The notes under the pieces are model-generated. The model was not told the origin of the DNA. It made no database searches and worked only from the letters and a program-made list of their open reading frames with translations. Positions 1 through 8,648 of a stretch of DNA of 64,000 nt are shown piece after piece (position 1 is the first letter of the stretch; each line of letters opens with the position of its first letter). The DNA comes from Brevibacillus panacihumi W25 (lineage in GTDB: Bacteria > Bacillota > Bacilli > Brevibacillales > Brevibacillaceae): positions 1,487,501 to 1,551,500 of the forward strand of contig NZ_KI629785.1 in assembly GCF_000503775.1 (NCBI RefSeq). Reading direction: 5' to 3'. Both the position numbers and the translations under genes were made by a program.

Positions 1-674
1 ACAGACGCGCTGTTCTCCTCCGCCACCGCCGCGAGCTCATGGGCGGAGTTGGCGAGGGAGACACGCAGTTCATCTTTTTTCTTCTGTTCCATTTGGCGGG
101 CACGTTCATGTTCGTTCTCGTACTCTTCCAGAACGATCTGCTGTTCGATGTTGAGCAGTTTCGTCACCACTTCCAGTGCCATGACGAATTCACGCTTGTC
201 CGGAATGGCTTCGTCCAAAAGCCCGATGATCGATACCAGCAAATTCTGGAAGGCACACATATACCACTTCGGCTCCAGGCCGATCCGCATGTGAATGACG
301 GCGATGCGGCTTCGTTGGGCAATATATTCACTGTCGATCTTGCCGCTGAACATTTCGGTGATGTGCCGATTCAGTGTTTGCTTCAACCGATCAATGGTGC
401 TGTTATTGTCAATAATCGCCATAAGCAGCTCTTCACGTGCAATATTCTCGTAAAAACAGTCTACAATTCTGTCAATATGTTGAATGACAATAGGTTGAAT
501 CGCTTTTGCAATCGTCAGATCTTCTTCCGTCAAATGGATTTGGGCCAATTGTCTGGATAAAAGCGAACCAGGAGCGATGTTCACTTCCCCCCGTTCCCTC
601 ATTTCTCCAAAAAAGGACTCATTCTTCGATTTTCCTTTTAATCTGAACATGCTGGAAAACGGACTTGTGCTCAT
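1..674 (-). CDS. hemAT: HemAT-like globin-coupled aerotaxis transducer (partial, C-terminus beyond left edge)
   Basis: The reading frame starts at ATG 674 behind an AAAGGAG site and stays open to base 1, so the carboxyl part is missing. Residues 40-180 read like the sensor globin of B. subtilis HemAT: segments DRLKQTLNRHI, EMFSGKID, and RIAVIHMRIGL followed by PKWYMCAFQNLL. The His in RIAVIH (about residue 128) fits the proximal haem ligand. After the globin a charged EEYENEHERARQ coiled coil begins, which in the family leads into a methyl-accepting signalling domain contacting CheA/CheW. Expected role: soluble O2-sensing chemoreceptor. Family identity is strong from the visible part; the MCP domain itself is not in the window. 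Confidence 0.88.
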   Translation of the reverse strand, partial: MSTSPFSSMFRLKGKSKNESFFGEMRERGEVNIAPGSLLSRQLAQIHLTEEDLTIAKAIQPIVIQHIDRIVDCFYENIAREELLMAIIDNNSTIDRLKQTLNRHITEMFSGKIDSEYIAQRSRIAVIHMRIGLEPKWYMCAFQNLLVSIIGLLDEAIPDKREFVMALEVVTKLLNIEQQIVLEEYENEHERARQMEQKKKDELRVSLANSAHELAAVAEENSAS

Positions 675-726
675 GGGTTGTACTCCTTTTATTGCAAGAA
701 TGTAAAGATAATTACCAATCCTATGA

Positions 727-755
727 ATTATATACTGGATCAAAGGACCTGTAAA
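727..755 (-). promoter_or_regulatory. Candidate vegetative promoter of the hemAT-like gene
   Basis: On the minus strand a TTTACA hexamer (750-755) is followed after 17 bp by a perfect TATAAT (727-732), about 55 bp upstream of the ATG at 674. This is a SigA-type promoter by sequence. I saw no SigD motility-type promoter, although chemoreceptors are often SigD-dependent. Confidence 0.6.
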
Positions 756-888
756 CATATTGGGAAACAGTTATGTGAAGAACTTATGATCAAGTCTGAC
801 CGAGCAGAAGAGACGTATGATATGGTAAAATGCGGAGAAAGTATGACTGATTTGGGATACCCAACCACTACTAGCAGGAGAATGACTC

Positions 889-1824
889 ATGAAGATACTG
901 TTGATTCAAAACGGACTTATCACACCGCTCGATGATCTCGAACAAACAATTGCCCCTCCAGATAACGGGTTCTACTGGATTGACGCTACCCCCTTCGATC
1001 TATCCGTTCTGCAACCTTTGTTCGGATTGCACCATCTGGCCGTCGAGGATTGCATCGACGAGGAGGAACAGCGTCCCAAGCTGCAAATCTATGATGATCA
1101 TTACTTTTTGGTCGTAAACGGAATTACGTTCCATAATCATGATATTTTCTTACGTGAAATCAATCTGTTTTTGGGCAGCCACACGATTATAACCGTGACC
1201 AAGCAGGAAGCGCCGGAGTTCGCTCAGCTCCTTGCCTTGATTCGGGAAAAGGAATTGAATCGCCCCGCAGAATTGCTCTACCAGCTGATTGATCAGGTCG
1301 TGGATCGCTATTTTGATGTGATTGAAGATATTGAAGATATGATTGAAAAATTGGAAGAAGAAATATTGGTGAATACGCGCAAATCCCATCTCGAGCAAAT
1401 CATCGGTTTGCGCAGTGAAATTTTATATGCACGGAAAATGCTGCTGCCGCAGCGAGATTTGATTGACGCATTGCATAAAAAAGAACTTCCGCTCATCGAG
1501 CCTTACCTACGGAAGTACTTCGGCGACATTGTGGAGGATGCTGTAAAGGTCGCGGAGAGCTTCGATACATTTCGCGACCTGATCGGCAACTTGCGTGAAG
1601 CCTACCAAGCATCTCTGGCTGGACGCGCCAATGACATCATGCGCGTATTTACTGCCTTGACCACGATCTTCATGCCCTTGACGATCGTGACCGGCATCTA
1701 CGGCATGAATTTTCATAACATGCCTGAACTGAATAACCCTTACGGCTACTACATCGTTCTCGGCTCTATGTTGGCGATCGGCGTCACGATGTACCTCATT
1801 TTCAAGAAAAAGGAGTGGCTGTAA
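889..1824 (+). CDS. corA: CorA-family Mg2+/divalent cation transporter
   Basis: A 311-residue protein with the CorA plan: a large acidic cytoplasmic alpha/beta domain, a long helix rich in Glu/Lys (EDIEDMIEKLEEEI), and two carboxyl-terminal membrane segments. The signature YGMNF lies at residues 271-275, at the end of the first membrane segment, and a basic tail KKKEWL follows the second. CorA proteins form pentameric channels for Mg2+, sometimes Co2+ or Ni2+. The ATG at 889 has GGAG about eight bases upstream. The gene stops five bases short of the convergent HD-GYP gene with no visible terminator between them. Confidence 0.93.
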   Translation: MKILLIQNGLITPLDDLEQTIAPPDNGFYWIDATPFDLSVLQPLFGLHHLAVEDCIDEEEQRPKLQIYDDHYFLVVNGITFHNHDIFLREINLFLGSHTIITVTKQEAPEFAQLLALIREKELNRPAELLYQLIDQVVDRYFDVIEDIEDMIEKLEEEILVNTRKSHLEQIIGLRSEILYARKMLLPQRDLIDALHKKELPLIEPYLRKYFGDIVEDAVKVAESFDTFRDLIGNLREAYQASLAGRANDIMRVFTALTTIFMPLTIVTGIYGMNFHNMPELNNPYGYYIVLGSMLAIGVTMYLIFKKKEWL

Positions 1825-1829
1825 TCCGT

Positions 1830-2924
1830 TTAAACCAGCTCATCACAAGCAGTAATCATCAGATGAAGCTTCTTGGACAGATCAATTTCGTAAGGTACAT
1901 CTACCCGCTCTCCAGCTTCATTCATCAGGATGCGAATGATTGGGCGACTCGGCAACCCGATGTTGGCATCGACTACCACGCCGGACTCCCCTGTGTTCAA
2001 TGTCACGCTCAACCCCAGCGGATAGAGGGCGATCGTATCCCGCAATGCCACTACATAGTGATGATCAAACAAGCGGTCGGCTCCAGAGTACAAGACCTCC
2101 ATCGCTGCGTGAGGCAGCATCGGCTCGCGATAGATGCGATGGGGCGTGAGTGCGTCAAAAACATCTGCCACTGCCATCAATCTTCCGTAGGGGTGAATCT
2201 CCTCTCCCTTTAATCGGCGAGGGTAGCCTGATCCATCCCAGCGTTCGTGATGCTGGAACGCACAATGCGCTGCCAGCAAGGGTATATCCTCTTGCTTGCG
2301 GAGCAATTCAAACCCGATTTCGGTATGCTTTTTCATCATAGCAAATTCTTCTGTCGTCAATCGCCCAGGCTTTTTCAAAATCGCATCGGGGATATGCATT
2401 TTTCCAATATCGTGGAGTAGTCCGCCGATTCCAATCTCCAGCACTTCTTTTTCCGTGAAGTCTGTTTTCATCGCCAGTGCTGTGCTGTACAAAGCGACAT
2501 TGAATGAATGGGTAAAGATGTAATTGTCATACGCACAAGCATCCGCCATCAGATTCAAGGCTGAACGGCAGCCCTTCATCTCATCCGCGACTGTCGTCAT
2601 GATTTGGCGAAGCTGCCGTCCAAATGAACGATCGGTAAAGATTTGTTGCCACTTTTGCGGCGATTCCCCTACGGTAAACAAGGTTTCATGGATAATCGCC
2701 ATCGCTTCCCTGCGCGTCTGCTCCGTAAGTACGCTTTCGACGAGAATGTCATCTGTCCGTTTGTCTTGTATGTATAGGCTCGTGATATTCTTGTTTTTCA
2801 ATCTCATCAGCATGCGTTCCGTCAGTTCCACACCCGCCCCGACGAGTACCATGCCGGTCTCGGTGTATATAGAACGTGCCAGCGTATCACCTGGACGGCA
2901 TTTTCGTATGGATATCAGTCTCAT
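1830..2924 (-). CDS. HD-GYP domain phosphodiesterase
   Basis: This 364-residue protein has an amino-terminal region of about 130 residues typical of HD-GYP response proteins (MRLISIRKCRPGD...), with no receiver domain. The catalytic domain follows: HD at 171-172 in GGLLHDIGK, then the HHERWDGSGYP block at 225-235 and ADVFDALT. The intact HD and GYP motifs support c-di-GMP hydrolysis, the established activity of the family. No membrane segment is obvious, so it is probably cytoplasmic. Start ATG 2924 follows an AGAGAGGCGA-type site. Confidence 0.9.
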   Translation of the reverse strand: MRLISIRKCRPGDTLARSIYTETGMVLVGAGVELTERMLMRLKNKNITSLYIQDKRTDDILVESVLTEQTRREAMAIIHETLFTVGESPQKWQQIFTDRSFGRQLRQIMTTVADEMKGCRSALNLMADACAYDNYIFTHSFNVALYSTALAMKTDFTEKEVLEIGIGGLLHDIGKMHIPDAILKKPGRLTTEEFAMMKKHTEIGFELLRKQEDIPLLAAHCAFQHHERWDGSGYPRRLKGEEIHPYGRLMAVADVFDALTPHRIYREPMLPHAAMEVLYSGADRLFDHHYVVALRDTIALYPLGLSVTLNTGESGVVVDANIGLPSRPIIRILMNEAGERVDVPYEIDLSKKLHLMITACDELV

Positions 2925-3011
2925 CTTTCCAATAATCGCCTCTCTTTTTCGTCCACCTCATTATAGCGTGATTCGACTCGTTTCAACACGAAAAAATGCA
3001 CAATATAATGG

Positions 3012-3049
3012 AAAAAAGCCTTTGTCAGCGTTCATTGACAAAGGCTTTT
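3012..3049 (-). terminator. Terminator of the yun cluster
   Basis: Minus-strand hairpin with the 12-bp stem AAGCCTTTGTCA / TGACAAAGGCTT and an 8-base loop, followed by TTTT. It lies 18 bp after the yunC stop and would end the yunF-E-D-C transcript. Confidence 0.85.
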
Positions 3050-3067
3050 GGCAAAAATATGGACGGC

Positions 3068-3370
3068 TTACAGCATTTTGACAAGGGCATCTCGGCCGAT
3101 CATCCCTGCCGTAATCCCCATTTGTTCTGCTGTACGTGTGACGGATTCCAATGGTGCGTCGAGCAATTCCTGAATCGTCTTCACTCCAACAGCACGCCCT
3201 GCTACGATCTCCCGCTTGGCAAGCCGCTCGTTCAGCAAGCCTACATCGAGTGCCCCGCACATGATATACCCGTTGTCGGTCGTTACTGCAAGCAGCGTCG
3301 TCTTGGGCAGATGCACTGTAATTGCGATCGCCGTTCCTTCTGACAAATGAATAGGTTGGACTTCAACCAT
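3068..3370 (-). CDS. yunC: DUF1805 protein, YunC homologue
   Basis: The 100-residue product matches B. subtilis YunC over its whole length, including the blocks NGYIMCGALDVGLLNERL, IVAGRAVGVKTI and ELLDAPLESVT. The biochemical function of DUF1805 is not known to me. It is the last gene of a minus-strand cluster with yunD, yunE and a DUF72 gene, the same set as in B. subtilis, which supports co-function. Start ATG 3370 follows CAGGAGGAGAG. No membrane segment or signal peptide is visible. Confidence 0.85.
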   Translation of the reverse strand: MVEVQPIHLSEGTAIAITVHLPKTTLLAVTTDNGYIMCGALDVGLLNERLAKREIVAGRAVGVKTIQELLDAPLESVTRTAEQMGITAGMIGRDALVKML

Positions 3371-3441
3371 CGCGCACTCTCCTCCTGTCGCCCGTTTCGG
3401 CGTTATATCCTATGTAAAAAGGGAGGCGTCTGTGCACTTGC

Positions 3442-4881
3442 TCAGCCTGCCCTCACCGGAATCCATCTGCGTGAAAACGAACGCGCAATCATCTCCTCAT
3501 TCTGCAAAGTCTCTGCCAGGAGCTCACGCAACAGTACGGGAAGAAAGAATTGGACATCGCTTCCTTGCAGCAGAACGGGAAAGAGACGATTGTACATGAA
3601 CATATCTACGGTCCCCACTCGATACCTCCGGCTTCCCTCCAATTTCTGCCCGTTCACTTCGATGGAGACGATGCGGGGATGTTCGTCCTTCACATACTCA
3701 ATTCTCAGGCCGTCTACACCCATCCAGCCCTCCACTTTCCCCCGAAATCCGCAGCCACGCAGTTCCCGCTTCACAATCTGCGGCTGAATCGCTTGTTCCA
3801 GAACTTGTGTGAGCTGTTCTCCCGTCAAGGTGATCGCACACAGATTCAATGGATGGGGCACACAGCGCAACAGATCTGCCCGGGACAAGCCGCCTTGCTT
3901 CAGATCGGTCAGCAGCAGTCCCCCGTTCGCCAGTCCCACCTCAGCGCCTGTTTTTTCCCGGATGCTTGCAGCCAAAAAGGAGCCGAATGCCGTCTCCTCC
4001 TCCCAGTCGATCCGCAAGTCGTGGGCAAGCGTGGCAATCGGTCGATTCAGCCTCGTCTCCGCAGCTTCCATCTCCTCCTGCAGGTATTGGCTGATCTGCG
4101 TATCCTCCGGGTACTGCTCTGTCGGAAATACCTCCGCAGTCGCTTCCATCACGGTTTTCTTTTCCCGATCCAGGACCAGGCGGACGTGACCGACGTATTG
4201 TCCAAAACGGCCGGTCTGGGCAATCAAGGTATTCCTGATTCGAACTCCCTGTTCCAGAAGATGGTGTGTATGGGCTCCCAAAATGACATCGATCCCCTCC
4301 ACCTCCTCCGCCAGCCGACAATCCTCCTGGTAACCCAGATGGGACAAGAGGACGATCACATCCACCTGTGCCCGCAGCGCCGCTACCTGATCGGAGAGTA
4401 TGGGCTTGGGTTCCAAACTTGACCAGCCCATCATCTGATAGGAATGCGGATAAGGGATCGTCGCCCCCAGCAAAGCAACTCGCAAATCCCCCCATTCATG
4501 GATGGCATACGGCACCGACCAATCAGGCTGCCGACCGTCTGGCGGGTCCAGCAAGTTGCTTGCCACGACCGTAAAAGCAGCATGTTCGTACAGGTGATTG
4601 AGCTGCTTTTTAGGCAAGGTGATGCCTTCATTATTGCCGATGGTAGCGTACTGGTAGCCGCTTCGGTTCATCAGCTCGACATTTACCTTGCCAAAGCTGG
4701 CCTCCGTAATGATATTCATCCGGTCCAGATGATCGCCGATATCGACGGTCAGGACATGCTCATTGTTCTGCTCCCAGGTCTGGCGATGTGTACGAAGACA
4801 GGTGACGATTCGAGGCAAGCTCGCGAAATGGCTGTGCAGATCATTCGTATGCAGCAAATGCAAGGTACAGATGTCCGCCAC
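3442..4881 (-). CDS. yunD: Metallophosphatase / 5'-nucleotidase family protein, YunD-like
   Basis: A 479-residue two-domain protein. The amino-terminal calcineurin-like phosphoesterase has NDLHSH (13-18), DIGDH (47-51), GNNE (82-85), SHLG (180-183) and GAHTHH (202-207), which supply the dinuclear metal ligands. The carboxyl half matches the 5'-nucleotidase substrate domain, with ANGGLLLTDLKQGGLSRADLL and a basic end. Most family members are secreted, but there is no signal peptide here, so this one is predicted to be cytoplasmic; its substrate is unknown. Start is GTG 4881 after GGGAGGGGAG. The yunE stop lies 24 bp upstream. Confidence 0.88.
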   Translation of the reverse strand: MADICTLHLLHTNDLHSHFASLPRIVTCLRTHRQTWEQNNEHVLTVDIGDHLDRMNIITEASFGKVNVELMNRSGYQYATIGNNEGITLPKKQLNHLYEHAAFTVVASNLLDPPDGRQPDWSVPYAIHEWGDLRVALLGATIPYPHSYQMMGWSSLEPKPILSDQVAALRAQVDVIVLLSHLGYQEDCRLAEEVEGIDVILGAHTHHLLEQGVRIRNTLIAQTGRFGQYVGHVRLVLDREKKTVMEATAEVFPTEQYPEDTQISQYLQEEMEAAETRLNRPIATLAHDLRIDWEEETAFGSFLAASIREKTGAEVGLANGGLLLTDLKQGGLSRADLLRCVPHPLNLCAITLTGEQLTQVLEQAIQPQIVKRELRGCGFRGKVEGWMGVDGLRIEYVKDEHPRIVSIEVNGQKLEGSRRYRVGTVDMFMYNRLFPVLLQGSDVQFFLPVLLRELLAETLQNEEMIARSFSRRWIPVRAG

Positions 4882-4905
4882 GATCTCCCCTCCCCTCTAT
4901 TCCCA

Positions 4906-5730
4906 TTAGCGAAAAATCGTTTCCCCGATCATTTGGACCGCAACGCCCAAAATGAGGACCCGCAGCAGCAAGACGATGGTTTTCCCCTTCATCTTGTTGG
5001 CTACAAAGGCGCCCAATTGACCGCCTGCCCAAGCTCCAGGCCCCAGCATAGCGGCGTTCATCCAGTTGATATACCCATGCGAAATGTTTGTGATGGAGCC
5101 GACCACTGCCGAGAAAAGGATTACCAGCATAGAGGTTGCTGCGGCAATATGCGGCGGAAATCGAAACAAAATCATCATCGCAGGCACCATCAGAACACCT
5201 CCGCCTACACCAAAAAGCGAAGAAGTAATCCCGACGAAAAAAGCGACCAAAATCGCCATCCATCTGGAGTATCCGTACTCGTATTCATTCCCTTCGCTAT
5301 CGATGAAATGGCGCTTTACGTCCCAGTGCAGCTGGCGAGGCTTGATCTTGTCCTTCACCATCAGCACCACGAACATGCAAAGCTGAAACAAACCGAAGAG
5401 CAGCGTAAACTGATTCGTTTCTAGTAATGTATTAAGGTATACGCCTACGATAGCACCGGGAGCGCTACCGATAAAAAAAAGCAGCGCGCTTTGCAAGTCC
5501 ACCTTTTTTTGCTTCAGGTAGGAAATGGAGGAGGACAAAGCAGTCACCGCAATGACGATCAGCGATGTTGCTGCCGCTGTATGCGGCTGCATCGATCCCG
5601 GCATGTAGAGATTGGCAAAAAACAACAGGGCAGGAACAAAGAAGATCCCGCCACCCAAACCGGCGATACTGCCAACCACTCCCGCAGCTAGTCCAATAAA
5701 TAGGAACAATAACGCGATCGCTACAAACAT
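4906..5730 (-). CDS. yunE: TSUP family membrane permease, YunE-like (TauE/SafE)
   Basis: A 274-residue membrane protein with about eight hydrophobic segments. Each half contains a related glycine-rich motif, GSIAGLGGGIFFVPALL near residue 25 and SSLFGVGGGVLMVPAMM near 175, the internal duplication typical of TauE/SafE transporters. Family members export or import sulfite, sulfoacetate or related organosulfur anions; the substrate here is unknown. The ATG at 5730 lies two bases after the stop of the upstream DUF72 gene, so the two are almost certainly co-transcribed and possibly translationally coupled. Confidence 0.88.
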   Translation of the reverse strand: MFVAIALLFLFIGLAAGVVGSIAGLGGGIFFVPALLFFANLYMPGSMQPHTAAATSLIVIAVTALSSSISYLKQKKVDLQSALLFFIGSAPGAIVGVYLNTLLETNQFTLLFGLFQLCMFVVLMVKDKIKPRQLHWDVKRHFIDSEGNEYEYGYSRWMAILVAFFVGITSSLFGVGGGVLMVPAMMILFRFPPHIAAATSMLVILFSAVVGSITNISHGYINWMNAAMLGPGAWAGGQLGAFVANKMKGKTIVLLLRVLILGVAVQMIGETIFR

Positions 5731-5732
5731 GG

Positions 5733-6602
5733 CTACCCTTCTTTCTCTAATGTAAACAACTCCATCTGTCGAGGGTTTAACCCGCTTGGCTGCAGTCCCA
5801 GCATGTTCGAAAACTGCTTGGCATTGGCTACTGCATCTCCCCCAGAATTATTGTTGAATAAAATGCATACTTCTTCTGCCTCGCTGGCGATCTGCTCAAT
5901 GCGTGGGACCCACTCCGCAAGCTCCGCCTCACTATAACGGTAGAGGTAGCGGACATCCCGCCACTTTTGCCCTTCTCCCGGATCACGCCAGCCCGCTATG
6001 TTTCGTCCATGAAAGCGGACCAGGGACAGAGCTTCGTGCGTGACACCTACCACGATCGGCACGGAACCACGACCTGCCTGCGGCTCGTCGCAAATCACGT
6101 GAGTGGCTTGCAACTGGCGTAGAAAATCCAGCGTGCGCTCACGGTACTTTTCCTCAAACCAGCTTTGATGGCGAAACTCCACTGCGAACGGATACTTCGC
6201 CATTTCCCTGCGACAGGCTCGTACGTACTGCACATGCTCGCGGGTGCAATCGAACCATGGCGGAAATTGAAACAGAAGTGTCTTTAGTTTGCCCGCATTC
6301 ACGAGCGGTTGGATACTTACCTCAAACTGGCGAAAAAGCTGGCTGCGGTCCGTCGGGACATCCGTGCGCTGATGGCCTGTCAGAGCCTGATACGCTTTGA
6401 CAACAAAGCCAAAGCGATCCGGTGTTTCCCGTACCCATGCTTCATAATTGCGTTGTGGTAAGATAGCGTAAAAGGAGCTGTCCAGCTCCACGATTGGAAA
6501 GTGGCCCGCATACACAGACAGCTTGTCCCGGCTGCGTACGCCTTGGGTATACAAATCATGTTGATCTCCCCAGCCACATACACCGATCTGAACGTTGCGC
6601 AT
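5733..6602 (-). CDS. yunF: DUF72 protein, YunF-like
   Basis: DUF72 family TIM-barrel-like protein of 289 residues. Recognisable blocks are VQIGVCGWGD at the start, LDSSFYAILP, FPPWFDCT, FAVEFRHQSWF, VRFHGRN, and YRYSEAEL followed by VCILFNNNSGG. The enzymatic role of DUF72 is unsettled; a link to RNA or nucleotide metabolism has been suggested for the fold. I chose ATG 6602 because GGGAG lies 11 bases upstream; the in-frame GTG at 6614 would sit directly on that site. First gene of the yunF-E-D-C set. Its start is only 26 bp from the divergent JAMM gene. Confidence 0.85.
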   Translation of the reverse strand: MRNVQIGVCGWGDQHDLYTQGVRSRDKLSVYAGHFPIVELDSSFYAILPQRNYEAWVRETPDRFGFVVKAYQALTGHQRTDVPTDRSQLFRQFEVSIQPLVNAGKLKTLLFQFPPWFDCTREHVQYVRACRREMAKYPFAVEFRHQSWFEEKYRERTLDFLRQLQATHVICDEPQAGRGSVPIVVGVTHEALSLVRFHGRNIAGWRDPGEGQKWRDVRYLYRYSEAELAEWVPRIEQIASEAEEVCILFNNNSGGDAVANAKQFSNMLGLQPSGLNPRQMELFTLEKEG

Positions 6603-6628
6603 ACAAATGATCACTCCCGGAGGATACC

Positions 6629-7084
6629 ATGTACATCGACCTTTTGGGCGAACCCTTTGCGTCTAAGGATACCAGACTATCCCTTACCCGAAAAGTGCAG
6701 AAACAGCTCTTGGATGAAGCGAATGCAAGATGGCCGCATGAATACTCTGCCCTGCTCTACGGTCGCGGGACTGCCATCTGCGGTCATATTGCCATGCCTG
6801 CTTCCAACCATGACAGGCACAGCTTTTCCTGGAATGGCCCGGATTTTCTCCAGGCACTTAAGCAAATCCGCCAGACCCGGATGCAATGGCTCGGTGTCCT
6901 GCACTCACATCCGCATACACCGCCTATCCCATCCTCCCGTGATGCGGCAGGATGGCATTATCCCTCTCTGAGCTACTGGATTCTCGGAATGCAAACACCC
7001 GCCACTCCTCTGTGGCGGGGCTATCAATGGGTAGACGGGGAATTCGATGTCCGTTCCTACACCGTCAGCGACGACAGCGAGTGA
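6629..7084 (+). CDS. Stand-alone JAMM/MPN+ metalloprotease-like protein
   Basis: The 151-residue product is little more than a JAB1/MPN/Mov34 domain. All catalytic positions are present: Glu38 in HEYSALLYG and the complete JAMM signature HSHPHTPPIPSSRD, with His92, His94, Ser102 and Asp105. Known bacterial members are isopeptidases that cleave ubiquitin-like or cysteine-carrier proteins, but no ubiquitin-like or ThiS/MoaD partner gene is adjacent. Start ATG 6629 follows GGAGG. The 3' end overlaps the convergent aspartokinase gene by 28 bp. Substrate unknown. Confidence 0.85.
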   Translation: MYIDLLGEPFASKDTRLSLTRKVQKQLLDEANARWPHEYSALLYGRGTAICGHIAMPASNHDRHSFSWNGPDFLQALKQIRQTRMQWLGVLHSHPHTPPIPSSRDAAGWHYPSLSYWILGMQTPATPLWRGYQWVDGEFDVRSYTVSDDSE

Positions 7085-8457
7085 GCCTTCTCCCTTTCCT
7101 CTTCTTTTCCAAAAAATGCATGGTACAAAGCGATGACAGCGCGGTCTGCATCTTCTGCTTTCACGCCAAACATCATGCTTACCTCAGACGAGCCCTGGTT
7201 GATCATATCCAGGTTGATCTGGGCGGCTGCCAGGGCAACTGTCGCCTTCGCCGTAGTTCCGACAGATTGACGCATCCCTTCCCCGACGATCATAACCAAA
7301 GCCAAGTCATGCTGCACGGCAATATCGTCTACCTGAAGCTCGGATTGGATGCGCTCTACAATCCGCGCTTCCTTGGCCGGAGTGAGATCGCGTTCACGCA
7401 GAATGACGGAAATATTGTCGATCCCAGATGGCGTATGCTCGTAGGAAATGCCTTCCTCCTCGAGGATTTGCAGCAGCTTGCGGCCGAAACCGATTTCTTT
7501 GTGCATCAGGTACTTGCTCACGTATATGCTGCAAAAGCCGGTATCGCACGCGACGCCTGAAACGCGGTTCACCGAGGCTGGACGCTCCGCTACGATCATG
7601 GTTCCCGGTGCAGACGGATTGTTTGTATTTTTGATGCATACCGGAATTTCTGCCTGATAAGCTGGCAGAAGCGCCTCTTCATGGAATACACTGAATCCCG
7701 AGTAGGACAGCTCACGCATCTCCCGGTAAGTAATCTCCTTGATCTCCACCGGATTTTCCACCAGATTCGGGTTGACCACGTATACGGAATCCACATCGGT
7801 GAAGTTCTCGTATACCTCCGCCTTCACCGCAGCGGCGAGGATCGAACCGGTGATGTCCGAGCCTCCACGAGAAAATGTAACCAATTCTCCTGCTTCTGTA
7901 TAACCAAAAAATCCTGGGAAAACCAAAATTCCTTGTCTGTCGCGAAGCTTTTTCAGTCTCTCATAAGCGGCAGGCAATACATGCGCGTTTCCTGCTTCAT
8001 CGGTGACAAGCATCCCGGCTTCACGTGGATTCACATAGTGGGCATCTTCCCCCAGGCTTCGCAGATAATGCGCCACGACCTTGGCACTGTTATCCTCTCC
8101 AGCCGCTTTTACCGCATCGACAAAGCGGTCGGGTGAAAGTCCCGCATGATTGGCAAGCACAGCCTCCAGCTCAGCTTCAATTTTCTGACCGACCTCTGCC
8201 GGCAAGCCAAGCTCCCGGACGATCTCGCGATAGCGATTGAATACGGCTTCCTTTTCTGCCCGTGCCTCTCCCTTTTGCAAAAATACTTCCGCATAGCGGA
8301 TCAGCAAATCCGTTACTTTGTCATCTTCCTTGTATCGTTTTCCCGGAGCAGAGACCACTACCAGACGCCTGTTTTGATCTGCTCGAATAATATTGCATAC
8401 CTTCTTTATCTGCTCCGCATTGGCTAAAGAGGTTCCTCCAAATTTGGCAACTTTCAT
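7057..8457 (-). CDS. Aspartokinase (class III, YclM/ThrD type)
   Basis: Aspartate kinase phosphorylates aspartate at the head of lysine, threonine, methionine and diaminopimelate synthesis. The kinase domain carries the amino-terminal KFGGTS (residues 5-10) and the FSRGGSDITGS block near 205. Two ACT regulatory domains follow, with SEVSMMFGV near the end. The length of 466 residues and the insert between kinase motifs fit the monofunctional class III enzyme rather than the 400-residue LysC type. The ATG at 8457 has GGAGGAG six bases upstream and is preferred to the GTG at 8472. I found no lysine riboswitch in the short upstream region. Confidence 0.92.
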   Translation of the reverse strand: MKVAKFGGTSLANAEQIKKVCNIIRADQNRRLVVVSAPGKRYKEDDKVTDLLIRYAEVFLQKGEARAEKEAVFNRYREIVRELGLPAEVGQKIEAELEAVLANHAGLSPDRFVDAVKAAGEDNSAKVVAHYLRSLGEDAHYVNPREAGMLVTDEAGNAHVLPAAYERLKKLRDRQGILVFPGFFGYTEAGELVTFSRGGSDITGSILAAAVKAEVYENFTDVDSVYVVNPNLVENPVEIKEITYREMRELSYSGFSVFHEEALLPAYQAEIPVCIKNTNNPSAPGTMIVAERPASVNRVSGVACDTGFCSIYVSKYLMHKEIGFGRKLLQILEEEGISYEHTPSGIDNISVILRERDLTPAKEARIVERIQSELQVDDIAVQHDLALVMIVGEGMRQSVGTTAKATVALAAAQINLDMINQGSSEVSMMFGVKAEDADRAVIALYHAFFGKEEEREKAHSLSSLTV

Positions 8458-8648
8458 CTCCGACTCCTCCACCTATCTGTCTCTAGCATGTTATTAGATT
8501 ACGGTATCCTCCCAAAAAGCACAAGTGTCTTTTTAGTGCGGACACATCACTTCAGGGCGGATCCCACATATTCGCCTGTCAATTGTGCATAGTAACAAGG
8601 CATAGCTTCGAGCTGCAACAAAGACAAGTGGCATAAGGAGAGAAAAGC

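Noticed and set aside
678-935. 85-codon plus-strand frame between hemAT and corA
   Set aside because: It overlaps the corA start in another frame and covers the hemAT promoter; no ribosome site or motif.
8458-8648. Lysine riboswitch upstream of aspartokinase
   Set aside because: The region is too short and none of the conserved L-box segments is visible; only a weak TTGTGC-N17-TAATCT promoter could be drawn.
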